Shown here in pieces: positions 1 to 6,924 of a stretch of 8,479 nucleotides of DNA (position 1 is its first letter; the number at the start of each line of letters is the position of its first letter). The notes below the pieces were generated by a model. That model did no database searches and was not told the DNA's origin. It saw only the letters and a program-made list of their open reading frames with translations. A program made the translations under genes and the position numbers. Location of the stretch: contig CAKTYE010000088.1 of assembly GCA_934631985.1 (NCBI GenBank), forward strand, positions 1-8,479. The letters run 5' to 3'. The stretch comes from an uncultured Clostridia bacterium. Lineage in GTDB: Bacteria > Bacillota > Clostridia > Christensenellales > Aristaeellaceae.

Positions 1-36
1 TGCCAACATACTTTCGAATCCTTTAACCATCTTCAT
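1..36 (-). CDS. Possible start of a divergent gene, cut by the window edge
   Basis: An open frame begins with ATG at 36 (or ATG at 30) on the minus strand and runs off the left edge without a stop. Only about 12 residues are visible, beginning MKMVKGFESMLA, too few to identify a family. The reason to list it is a good extended -10 promoter (49-54) immediately upstream and reading into it. The predicted leader is only about 6-12 nt, so the start at 30, preceded by a weak GGGTG at 41-37, is slightly better placed than the one at 36. It could equally be a leader region with the true start beyond the window. Confidence 0.2.
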   Translation of the reverse strand, partial: MKMVKGFESMLA

Positions 37-48
37 CACCCGTGGATG

Positions 49-58
49 ATTATACCAT
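49..58 (-). promoter_or_regulatory. Candidate extended -10 promoter firing left
   Basis: Read on the minus strand, the sequence is TGGTATAAT (57-49): a perfect TATAAT -10 box preceded by the TGn extension. No good -35 box is visible at the expected spacing (TAGTGG at 77-72), which is tolerated in extended -10 promoters. It would drive a gene lying beyond the left edge. The box sits about 140 bp from the rightward promoter of the response regulator, so this is probably a divergent intergenic region. Confidence 0.4.
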
Positions 59-167
59 AATTATCGGGTTTCCACTAGCTTTGGAGTAGAGCCTCAATTT
101 ACAGGTGCCGTATGTTCTATCCTATTTTCACCTTCCTTTTGCGTATAGATTGGCATAATGGTGGGGC

Positions 168-196
168 TTTACGGCCATGAACCCATATGCTATAAT
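168..196 (+). promoter_or_regulatory. Promoter of the two-component operon
   Basis: TTTACG at 168-173 (4 of 6 matches to TTGACA), a 17-nt spacer and a perfect TATAAT at 191-196. The -10 box is preceded by TGC (188-190), making it an extended -10. Transcription would start near 203, leaving a short leader of about 17-23 nt before the response regulator. No operator palindrome was recognised around it. The position and quality make it the likely sigma-A-type promoter for the regulator-kinase pair. Confidence 0.65.
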
Positions 197-219
197 GATA
201 TCAAGATGATCATGGGGGT

Positions 220-1710
220 ATGGCTATGCTATCCATTTTGATTGTGGATGATGAGACATATGTGTGCGATGGGATTATTCAAAACATTCCCTGGCACGAG
301 CTGGGCATACAGTCTGTTCACCAGGCGCACACCGGTCGTGAAGGCTTGCAGTTAGCCCTGCAGCTTAAGCCAGACATTCTCCTCAGCGATGTACGTATGC
401 CCCATATGGATGGGCTGGCCATGGCTTCCGCTTTGCAAGAAAACGGTATCCAGCCACAAATCATTTTCATGAGCGCTTACTCCGAGCTTTCGTATTACAA
501 AAAGGCACTGAAGTTACATGCAGTCAGCTTTGTGGAGAAGCCTATCATCCTGGATGAATTATATGCGGAGATCCGTCACGCTGTGGCCCGTATTCTCTCC
601 GTGCAATCTTCCCGTTTATCAGAAGAAGAGCAAAAGGCCTATGGCTTGAACAGCCTTTTGCAGGGTAGAAATGTCCCTGCAGCCAATGCTTTCCGGCAGC
701 AACTAGCCGGTTATTCCTGCTTTACTTTATGCGTGGCTGCCCCGCTGCATGGAGGTTCCCTGGAATCTTACAGCACCATTGTCCGGCGTTTGAGGCAAGC
801 ACTACCCACCCATGTCTATCTGGCTGCAGCGTTGGATGGTTCCCGGCTGGTTGTATTAGTCGCCTGGCCACTCGCCCTTTCCACGAATCTTTCGCAACTG
901 GGAAAGCTGTTGTTAACCCAGTGCGATTCTACACCCGTATTCATTACAGGCAGAGCTTGCTCATCACCTGAACAATTGCCGGAGGCCTTTCACCAGGCAC
1001 TCGAGCAGCAAGCCTATATGTTTTTTGCGCAGGAATCCACTTTTGCCGACAGTCTTCCAACCATGGCTGAGGATACAGTCATTGCCTCTTTTTCCCACGT
1101 TACCTTGGGCGCACTCCAGCAGGCACCCTGTGGACCCGATGGGCCACAGATCTCCAGCATCATGGCACAGTACATAAACGATCTGGCAAAGGCCGGCGTT
1201 TCGCCAGACCGCGCCCGTTCTGAGTCACTCAACCTGCTGAATCTGTTTAGAGATCACATGCTTGCCAAAGGCCTTTCTGACTTTCCAGCTTTTTCCTGGA
1301 ATGATGTGGCACATTGCAGCTGTGCAGATGATCTATGCGCTTATTGTAAGCTTCAAATCGAAAAGAAGATCGCAGCCTTGTGCGATCTTCAAGCCAAAGG
1401 ACGAGGCGCATATAGTATCATGCAGGAGATTCAATTGGGATATTGCCATTCCGGCTTCTCCATTGCTTCCCTTTCTGAAAAACTGCACTTTTCCGAAAGC
1501 TATTTGAGCAATGTCTTTAAGAAGCAATATGATACCACCATTGGCGCCTGTATCAACAAACTGCGCATGGAAAAAGCCAAGGAGCTGTTGCTGCAGCCAG
1601 GCGCCAAGGTAAGCCAAGTTGCGGCGCAGGTGGGCTTCGATGACACGGATTACTTTACCAAGCGCTTCCGGCAGTATACCGGCTTAACCCCCACGGAATA
1701 CAGGAGGTGA
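220..1710 (+). CDS. AraC-type response regulator (YesN-like)
   Basis: DNA-binding half of a two-component system, expected to act in the cytoplasm as a transcriptional activator of sugar-uptake genes. It has 496 residues, within the usual range for YesN-like regulators. Residues 4-120 form a receiver domain: acidic pair D10-D11, phospho-acceptor D57 in LLSDVRMPHMDG, S85 in FMSAYSE and K107 in VEKP. Residues about 130-400 are a poorly conserved linker. Residues about 415-496 are an AraC-type DNA-binding domain with two helix-turn-helices, ending in the family signature FxKRFRQYTGLTPxEYRR. The linker holds an odd cysteine cluster (C366, C368, C373, C376). The ATG at 226 (giving MLSILIVDDE, 494 residues) is a serious alternative start: the GGGGG at 214-218 lies 7 nt from it but only 1 nt from 220. 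The sensor kinase follows five bases later, so the two form one operon. Its target is inferred, not shown, to be the convergent ABC importer operon. Confidence 0.93.
   Translation: MAMLSILIVDDETYVCDGIIQNIPWHELGIQSVHQAHTGREGLQLALQLKPDILLSDVRMPHMDGLAMASALQENGIQPQIIFMSAYSELSYYKKALKLHAVSFVEKPIILDELYAEIRHAVARILSVQSSRLSEEEQKAYGLNSLLQGRNVPAANAFRQQLAGYSCFTLCVAAPLHGGSLESYSTIVRRLRQALPTHVYLAAALDGSRLVVLVAWPLALSTNLSQLGKLLLTQCDSTPVFITGRACSSPEQLPEAFHQALEQQAYMFFAQESTFADSLPTMAEDTVIASFSHVTLGALQQAPCGPDGPQISSIMAQYINDLAKAGVSPDRARSESLNLLNLFRDHMLAKGLSDFPAFSWNDVAHCSCADDLCAYCKLQIEKKIAALCDLQAKGRGAYSIMQEIQLGYCHSGFSIASLSEKLHFSESYLSNVFKKQYDTTIGACINKLRMEKAKELLLQPGAKVSQVAAQVGFDDTDYFTKRFRQYTGLTPTEYRR
1702..1707 (+). promoter_or_regulatory. 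Ribosome binding site that sets the kinase start
   Basis: AGGAGG is encoded by the last two Arg codons of the response regulator and is followed by its TGA stop. It lies 8 nt before ATG 1716. A longer reading from GTG 1707 would use a start codon that overlaps the Shine-Dalgarno sequence itself, so 1716 is preferred. The arrangement suggests translational coupling of regulator and kinase. Confidence 0.85.
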
Positions 1711-1715
1711 AGCCT

Positions 1716-3317
1716 ATGACCGCCCTTCGAAGCTGGCTGCACCACATCAATGAAATTCTCCACGCCAATACGAAACAGTTTATCCGGTATCTGCTGCTAA
1801 CCTTCTTGCCGTTTATCCTGATATCGCTGCTTATGAATATTCGCTTTCTCCAAACGCAGCGGAGTCATACCGTATCCATTCTGCGGGATGTTACGCTACA
1901 GGTTGGGAATCAGTTGGGATTCCTATATAGCATATCCAACAGCATTGTCCAGCATGTTTCCAACAGTTTGACCTTGCAGGATGATATACTGGTTTCACCC
2001 GGGTCAGACAGCGATTTTCAGCGCATGAACCGTAACATTATCAAGCTGAATTCCCTGGTAAATACCTATCAGTTTTTTGAGCAGATCTCCTCCATACGCT
2101 TTTTCCTTCCCGATGAACTGATCGTTGCTGATGGAGAAATGCTGCAATATGCTGATGTTTTGGACGACCGGCCTTGGTATCAGGAGTACCTTAGCCAGCC
2201 GTTATTGCATCGCTGGTATGTAACGGATGGTTTTGCAGGCGGTTCCGATGTTCGCTGCATCAGTTTCCTGTCATCGCTGCGAAATCCCACCAACTACCTG
2301 CAAAACATTGGGGTGCTGAGTGTGGATATCAGCCTGGAATATATCCAAGGCATATTGGATACCGGTATGATTCTGGAGCACATGGACGCCTATCTCATGG
2401 ATAGCAAAGGGCAGGTCATTCTGCACACCGGCACCTTACCGGACACGCTTTTTCAGGATCAACTGCTTCCCAAAACCCTGACCGCCGGGAAAAACTCGAG
2501 TGTCTTCATTGATAAAGCAGCCTATTTGAGTTGTGTGGAAAGTATCGCCAATGCGGACATGTATCTCGTGTACCTGATTCCTGAATCCAGTATCACCCAC
2601 AGCAATCTGGTAAACTACTCCTGGCAGTTCCTGCTGATGCTTGTGGAAATTGTGATTGTCATGCTTCTAACGGCTGCCCTGGCCATTACGGCCATTAACA
2701 GCCGAAACAACCGCCTAAAATTGCTAAACCAGCAGATCAATCCGCATTTCCTTTATAACGCGCTTGACATGATTAACTGGAAGGCCATTAACTCAAAAAT
2801 GCCGGAGATTTATCAGCCCATCCAGAAGCTGTCTCGCTTTTACAAATTAACGTTAAACCACGGTCTGGACTTCATTACCCTACGTGAGGAGCTTGATCAG
2901 CTTCGCCTTTATCTGGAGCTGCAGGACAGCCGCTTTGGAAACAGGATCAGCTATTCCCTGCATATGCCGGAGGAATTGTCTGATTGCGTGGTATTGCATA
3001 TGGTCCTGCAGCCAGTCGTAGAAAACGCCATCCTGCATGGCATTCTTGAACAGGAAAGCCAAACAGGGCATATTGAGATTATCGCCCAGGCCCAGGATGA
3101 GCAGCTGCGAATCACCATCCGTGATGATGGCGTGGGAATGGATCAGGCCAAGCAGCGCGCGATCCTTCTCGGCAGCGGCGTCAAAGGATACGGATTAAAA
3201 AATGTGCAGGAGCGAATTCACATGTTTTATGGCCGTCGCTACGGCATGACGATAGATTCCCAAGCCGGAAAAGGTACACAGGTAAGCGTACTGTTTCCCA
3301 TGCGCAGGGAATGCTAG
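1716..3317 (+). CDS. Sensor histidine kinase (YesM-like)
   Basis: Membrane sensor kinase partnering the upstream AraC-type regulator. It has 533 residues from ATG 1716, somewhat short for the family. An N-terminal membrane segment spans about 24-47. An extracytoplasmic sensor region of about 250 residues (48-300), probably a dCache-like fold judged by layout only, is followed by a second membrane segment (about 303-327). The His_kinase domain carries the phospho-accepting H344 in INPHFLYNALD. The ATPase domain has the N box (VVENAILHG, N437), G1 box DDGVGM (470-475), GYGLKNVQERI (491-501) and GKGT (518-521). All catalytic motifs look intact. Only about 16 residues separate the second membrane segment from H344, so the HAMP domain normally found there in YesM-type kinases seems to be absent. 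The sensed ligand is unknown; the neighbouring importer suggests a sugar or a sugar-loaded binding protein. Confidence 0.93.
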   Translation: MTALRSWLHHINEILHANTKQFIRYLLLTFLPFILISLLMNIRFLQTQRSHTVSILRDVTLQVGNQLGFLYSISNSIVQHVSNSLTLQDDILVSPGSDSDFQRMNRNIIKLNSLVNTYQFFEQISSIRFFLPDELIVADGEMLQYADVLDDRPWYQEYLSQPLLHRWYVTDGFAGGSDVRCISFLSSLRNPTNYLQNIGVLSVDISLEYIQGILDTGMILEHMDAYLMDSKGQVILHTGTLPDTLFQDQLLPKTLTAGKNSSVFIDKAAYLSCVESIANADMYLVYLIPESSITHSNLVNYSWQFLLMLVEIVIVMLLTAALAITAINSRNNRLKLLNQQINPHFLYNALDMINWKAINSKMPEIYQPIQKLSRFYKLTLNHGLDFITLREELDQLRLYLELQDSRFGNRISYSLHMPEELSDCVVLHMVLQPVVENAILHGILEQESQTGHIEIIAQAQDEQLRITIRDDGVGMDQAKQRAILLGSGVKGYGLKNVQERIHMFYGRRYGMTIDSQAGKGTQVSVLFPMRREC

Positions 3318-3324
3318 GCAGCAT

Positions 3325-3357
3325 AAAGCCGGAGAGCATGTGCTCCCCGGCTTTTTT
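3325..3357 (+). terminator. Intrinsic terminator of the two-component operon
   Basis: A 13-bp stem with a single A-C mismatch pairs 3326-3338 (AAGCCGGAGAGCA) with 3341-3353 (TGCTCCCCGGCTT), with a tight loop at the ATGT tip. It is followed by a T6 run (3352-3357). It begins 7 bases after the kinase stop. Read on the minus strand the hairpin is followed only by TTTAT, so it may give weak termination for the converging importer operon as well. Confidence 0.9.
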
Positions 3358-3371
3358 CGTTACGGTTATGC

Positions 3372-4328
3372 TTAGAAATGCTGGTACCGCCTTAGCCATT
3401 CGCAACACAGATCCACCCAGCGCGCCACATGGGGGTCATTGGCGCTTTCGGAAGGATGCATTTCGTTGGAAAGCGCAGTACCGTGCGCACCATAGGGGAA
3501 GATGTGCAATTCAAAGGGAACACCGCATGCCGTAAGCACATCCGTCAATTGGGTAGCATTGCGCGGGTCATCCATCCCCGCACATTGCCAGATGAAAAAC
3601 GGCGGGCATGCCGGAGTGACATTCCGTTCAATGGCATCTTCCGCAAACTTGGCAAAGCGGGCACGGTCATAGCCCAGCAGCCCTTTGGATACGGGCAGCC
3701 AGCTTCCGGCACCATAGCAGAGCACCGCCGCGTCCGGCCGGCTGGAGCAGCGCTCCACGGGATCTGCAGCTTCCGGATTGCCCTGGTCAAACTTGGTGGC
3801 GCACCATCCTGTAAGCATGGCCCCCCCAGAAAAGCCCATCATGCCTATTTTGTCCGGGAGCGTATTCAGCTCCTTGGCATGATACCTGAGATAGCGCACG
3901 GCACGGATCGCATCCTGTTGGGTAGTCTTGTAACTATACGGATTCACCCGATAATCCAAAACCGCCACATTGAAGCCCTCGTCATAGAAGCGCTCTGCCA
4001 CAATCGTTCCCTCGTAGCACGCCTTCCACATGAATCCTCCGCCGGCGCAAACCAGTATCATTGCCCGCGGTTCACCAGGGTGAATGCGTACTCCCACGGC
4101 AGGCTGCGGCTGCTGAAAATCTTCTCGGTAGCCCGGCGCCCCCTGCGCTCCGTACAGAAAGCGTGGGCTTGGGTCAAAGGTTAAGAATTCTCTCTGCCAG
4201 AAGTCCCACATGGGACGATACTCCCCAATAAACTCCTGCCAATAAATCTCCGGTAAGTCAAACCCGTCCTTTCGCTGGAACCATTTTGCGTCGTTGGTTT
4301 CGGGCCAACCGTCAAACCGTGAATGCAT
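3372..4328 (-). CDS. Alpha/beta-hydrolase, probable acetyl esterase of the BD-FAE type
   Basis: 318-residue serine hydrolase, probably removing acetyl or other acyl groups from sugars. The oxyanion-hole region is CAGGGF (94-99). The nucleophile elbow is GFSGGA with S167. The acid is D253 or D254 in AGMDDPRN, and the histidine is H282 in FPYGAHG. The stretch GVPFELHIFPYGAHG is typical of acetyl-esterase and xylan-esterase-like hydrolases. No signal peptide or membrane segment is seen, so it should act in the cytoplasm. Residues 1-80 precede the core fold and are rich in aromatic residues (WDFWQREF). The ATG at 4328 has a good AAGGAG (4340-4335) 6 nt upstream. It is the last gene of the importer operon, 73 nt after the binding protein gene, with a GC-rich hairpin between them. 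The context suggests that it deacylates imported oligosaccharides. The substrate is not shown, and a peptidase-like or carbamoyl-esterase activity remains possible. Confidence 0.85.
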   Translation of the reverse strand: MHSRFDGWPETNDAKWFQRKDGFDLPEIYWQEFIGEYRPMWDFWQREFLTFDPSPRFLYGAQGAPGYREDFQQPQPAVGVRIHPGEPRAMILVCAGGGFMWKACYEGTIVAERFYDEGFNVAVLDYRVNPYSYKTTQQDAIRAVRYLRYHAKELNTLPDKIGMMGFSGGAMLTGWCATKFDQGNPEAADPVERCSSRPDAAVLCYGAGSWLPVSKGLLGYDRARFAKFAEDAIERNVTPACPPFFIWQCAGMDDPRNATQLTDVLTACGVPFELHIFPYGAHGTALSNEMHPSESANDPHVARWVDLCCEWLRRYQHF

Positions 4329-4347
4329 CGTTTTCTCCTTTTGTCAT

Positions 4348-4380
4348 GGGGGGACCGGCATAGCACAGTGCCGCCCCCCC
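4348..4380 (-). promoter_or_regulatory. GC-rich intercistronic hairpin
   Basis: Between the binding protein and esterase genes, a G6 run (4348-4353) can pair with the C run (4374-4380), and CGGCA (4356-4360) pairs with TGCCG (4369-4373) inside it. This leaves an 8-nt loop and a small internal loop (AC opposite C). On the minus-strand transcript it is not followed by a U run, so it does not look like a standard terminator. It ends 7 bases before the esterase ribosome binding site. A likely role is to protect the 3' end of the upstream message or to cause partial attenuation before the esterase gene. Confidence 0.6.
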
Positions 4381-4401
4381 GTCTCACGTCATGTCCTGTT
4401 G

Positions 4402-5931
4402 TTACTTGTTTGCTTCCACGTAGGCAGCCGCCTGGGCCACATAGGCATCGATAACGTGTTTCAAGCCGGCGGCTTCCATCATCTGGATATACTCATCCAC
4501 ACCGGTGGCAGGATCCACAAAGCCCAAGCGCAGGGGCTTTCCGTACTGCTCGTAAACATTCTGTATGGTGGCCAGTTCGCTCTGGTACATGCTGCTGTCG
4601 AAGGTAAACGACTGGAGAATATTGTTTACGCTGCGGGAATCCATATCATAGAAGATCTCCCGATAGCCAGGAATGCTGTTCTGTTCAGACTCAACGACCT
4701 GATAATCCCAGTTGCGGAAAGCGCTCCAGCAAATCCAGTTTCCACCGTACAGCTGGCTGCGCGCACCGGCTGCAATGACGTTTTCGTTGAGCGTTCCATC
4801 TTCGTTAAGTTCACCGGCAAAGTACCATTGGGCATCTTCACCCTGAATACCACGCTGCACCAGGTAGTTCATTTCCTTGTCATTGCGCAGGTAGTCGATA
4901 ATCTGCAGCACCAGTTCGGGATGTTCACTGTTGATGGGGAGGGAAATACCGCCGCCGGTGGCCGCGTAGCGCAGCATGCGCTTGTCGCCGGAAAGATCAT
5001 AGATCTCCACAAATTCGCCGGTGCCATTCTTCTTCAGGTCCTCGTTGGCGGAGTTGACCGTACCGGCGTTATCCAGCATAACGGCAATTTTGCCATTGGC
5101 CATATTTTCGCGGTTGGTATTGGTATTGGACAGGCTGTCCTTGGAAATCCAGCCGTTCTGATTCCAGCGATAGGTAATCTCGCAGCGCTCACGGAACTCA
5201 TCCGTATACAGATAGCAGAAAGGCACAGGCGCTTCCTCCGTGAGATCATACGCCATGCAAAGCTGAGGAAAATTGCCGTCCGATGCCCATTCGTTGGGCG
5301 TAAACATCAGCAGGTCATCCGGGTAATCATACATGCTACCAAAGAGCAGCGGCACAATGCCAGACTCATTTTCGTGTACAGCCGCCATATAGTTTTCTAG
5401 GGATGTCAAGTCAGTAATTTCCGGAAGTCCATATTTCTCCCGCAAGTCACCGCGGATACCCACTGTAGCCTGAATATTCTGAATCATTTCCTGGGGAACC
5501 ATGTAGATCTTGCCATTGACCCTTGCCTGATCCCATACTTCCTTGGGCGTGTGTTCCCAAGTGATGGGCGCATAGGTCTTGAGCATGTCTTCCGTCATTT
5601 CCATAAAGGCATTCTTGCCGGTTAGGGTTCCATAACCGGCAAAAAAGGCGGAAAAGATCGCGTCCATGCGGGTTTGGGAAGCCAAAAGCAACGGGTAAGT
5701 GGTGTTCATTTCACCAACGGGCACATAGGTAACCGTCATGTAGCAGTTTAGCTTTTCTTTCAGCTTTTCATTGATGGCTGCCAAAACAACCTTATCGTCC
5801 TCGAGTTCTTCACCCAGGAAGTAGAAAATGACTTCCGTGGGCTGCGCCTCTGCCAGTGCCGTCCATGGCAGCGCTGTACAGATCATTGCCAGAGTCATCA
5901 GGGTAGCCAGTAATTGTTTCCAGTTTTTCAT
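4402..5931 (-). CDS. ABC transporter sugar-binding protein (LplA/YtcQ-like, DUF3502 type)
   Basis: Extracellular substrate-binding protein that captures a sugar or oligosaccharide and delivers it to the two permeases. It has 509 residues from ATG 5931, about the usual size for the LplA/YtcQ group. A longer frame reaches back to 5982, but 5931 is preceded by AGGAG (5944-5940) 8 nt away and starts the signal peptide. That peptide has a K-rich start (MKNWKQ), a hydrophobic core and a probable signal peptidase I site TALA|EA near residue 28. Its only cysteine (C18, in AMIC) is not a good lipobox, so it does not look like the lipoprotein usual for Gram-positive binding proteins. The C-terminal part, from about residue 355 (NYLVQRGIQGEDAQWY) to the end (AAGLKHVIDAYVAQAAAYVEANK, interrupted here only for description), resembles DUF3502. 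The ligand cannot be told from the sequence. It lies 59 nt after the second permease and before the esterase. Confidence 0.92.
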   Translation of the reverse strand: MKNWKQLLATLMTLAMICTALPWTALAEAQPTEVIFYFLGEELEDDKVVLAAINEKLKEKLNCYMTVTYVPVGEMNTTYPLLLASQTRMDAIFSAFFAGYGTLTGKNAFMEMTEDMLKTYAPITWEHTPKEVWDQARVNGKIYMVPQEMIQNIQATVGIRGDLREKYGLPEITDLTSLENYMAAVHENESGIVPLLFGSMYDYPDDLLMFTPNEWASDGNFPQLCMAYDLTEEAPVPFCYLYTDEFRERCEITYRWNQNGWISKDSLSNTNTNRENMANGKIAVMLDNAGTVNSANEDLKKNGTGEFVEIYDLSGDKRMLRYAATGGGISLPINSEHPELVLQIIDYLRNDKEMNYLVQRGIQGEDAQWYFAGELNEDGTLNENVIAAGARSQLYGGNWICWSAFRNWDYQVVESEQNSIPGYREIFYDMDSRSVNNILQSFTFDSSMYQSELATIQNVYEQYGKPLRLGFVDPATGVDEYIQMMEAAGLKHVIDAYVAQAAAYVEANK

Positions 5932-5990
5932 TTGGGTATCTCCTTTCTCTATCCACTGTGCCAATGCCGGCACCAAAGCCAAGTTTAGGT

Positions 5991-6911
5991 TTATCCTTTC
6001 ACCGCGCCAATGGTAATGCCTTTTACGAAGTATTTTTGCAGGAAAGGATACAGCAGAATAATGGGACCCGTAGCAATCACCGTCATGGCCAGTTTCAGGC
6101 TCTCACTGGGAAATGAGAGGCTGGAAATTTCTGAAGACATGGGCACCGTTGAACTCTTCAAAAACTCAACGCTGTTAAGCAACCGGTACAGGTAGTATTG
6201 TAGCGGGAACAAATCGCTATCCTGCAGAAAGAGCATACCGGTTCGCCATTCGTTCCAGTAGTTCAGTGCCGTGAACATCCCGATGCTGGCCAGCGCAGGC
6301 TTTGCCAGGGGCAGCACAATGCGGAAGAAGGTATAGAATTCCCCGGCACCGTCAATTTTGGCGGCCTCCACCAGCGCCTTGGGAACGGTCCGCATAAAGT
6401 TTTTCATCAAAATAACAAAGTACACGTTTACCAGCTGCGTCAGGATCATGATCCAATAGGTATCCTTCAGCCTGAGATAGTTGGTAATCAGCAGGTACCA
6501 CGGTACCAATCCTCCACCAAAGAGCATGGTGAAAAATACAAACATGGTGAAGAAGCCACGGCTCCTGAAGTCTTCCCGCTGCAGGGCATAACCGCACGTG
6601 GACGTAAACAGTAGCGACAGGAAGGTGCCCAGCACCGTAATGGATACCGTGATACCATAGGCACGAATCACCTTTTCGGGGTATTTTAAGGCTGTATTGT
6701 ATGCCTCCAGGGAGAACTCCTGGGGCCACAGGGAATACCCATGCTGATAAATCTCCGCCTCCGATGTAAACGAGCCAACGACCACCAGCCAGAACGGCAG
6801 CAAACACAGCACCGTTACCAGCGTAATAAAGGAGTAGGACAGAATTTCAAATGCTTTCCGGTCTCTTGTTTTACGTATGCCTTTTTGTAGTTCCACGCTT
6901 TGCACCGTCAC
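5991..6911 (-). CDS. ABC sugar permease, MalG type (YtcP-like)
   Basis: Inner component of the importer channel, 306 residues with about six membrane segments (first at about 24-46, others at about 88-108, 120-142, 152-170, 206-220 and 272-290). The EAA loop that contacts the ATPase is visible at 182-201 (EAAKIDGAGEF, then VLPL). The C-terminus KYFVKGITIGAVKG is the usual ending of this permease family. The start is GTG 6911, chosen because GGAGG (6924-6920) lies 8 nt upstream; an ATG at 6918 is in another frame and too close to that site. The Shine-Dalgarno sequence directly follows the stop of the upstream permease (13-nt gap), indicating tight co-translation. No ATPase gene is nearby, consistent with use of a shared MsmX-type ATPase. 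Confidence 0.93.
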   Translation of the reverse strand: MTVQSVELQKGIRKTRDRKAFEILSYSFITLVTVLCLLPFWLVVVGSFTSEAEIYQHGYSLWPQEFSLEAYNTALKYPEKVIRAYGITVSITVLGTFLSLLFTSTCGYALQREDFRSRGFFTMFVFFTMLFGGGLVPWYLLITNYLRLKDTYWIMILTQLVNVYFVILMKNFMRTVPKALVEAAKIDGAGEFYTFFRIVLPLAKPALASIGMFTALNYWNEWRTGMLFLQDSDLFPLQYYLYRLLNSVEFLKSSTVPMSSEISSLSFPSESLKLAMTVIATGPIILLYPFLQKYFVKGITIGAVKG

Positions 6912-6924
6912 CGCTCATCCCTCC

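Noticed and set aside
1707..1715. Upstream GTG start for the sensor kinase
   Set aside because: It overlaps the Shine-Dalgarno sequence and the regulator stop codon; ATG 1716 has ideal spacing.
3429..4184. Plus-strand open frame (251 codons) opposite the esterase gene
   Set aside because: It is antisense to an intact hydrolase with a clear catalytic triad, has an Arg/His/Gly-rich unnatural composition, and has no ribosome binding site.
4294..5400. Long plus-strand open frame (368 codons) opposite the binding protein gene
   Set aside because: It begins with TTG without a ribosome binding site, has no recognisable family features, and lies antisense to a well-supported gene whose codon bias explains the open frame.
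5958..5973. Small inverted repeat GTGCC/GGCAC between the second permease and the binding protein gene
   Set aside because: Only five pairs with a 6-nt loop and no U run, so too weak to call a regulatory hairpin.
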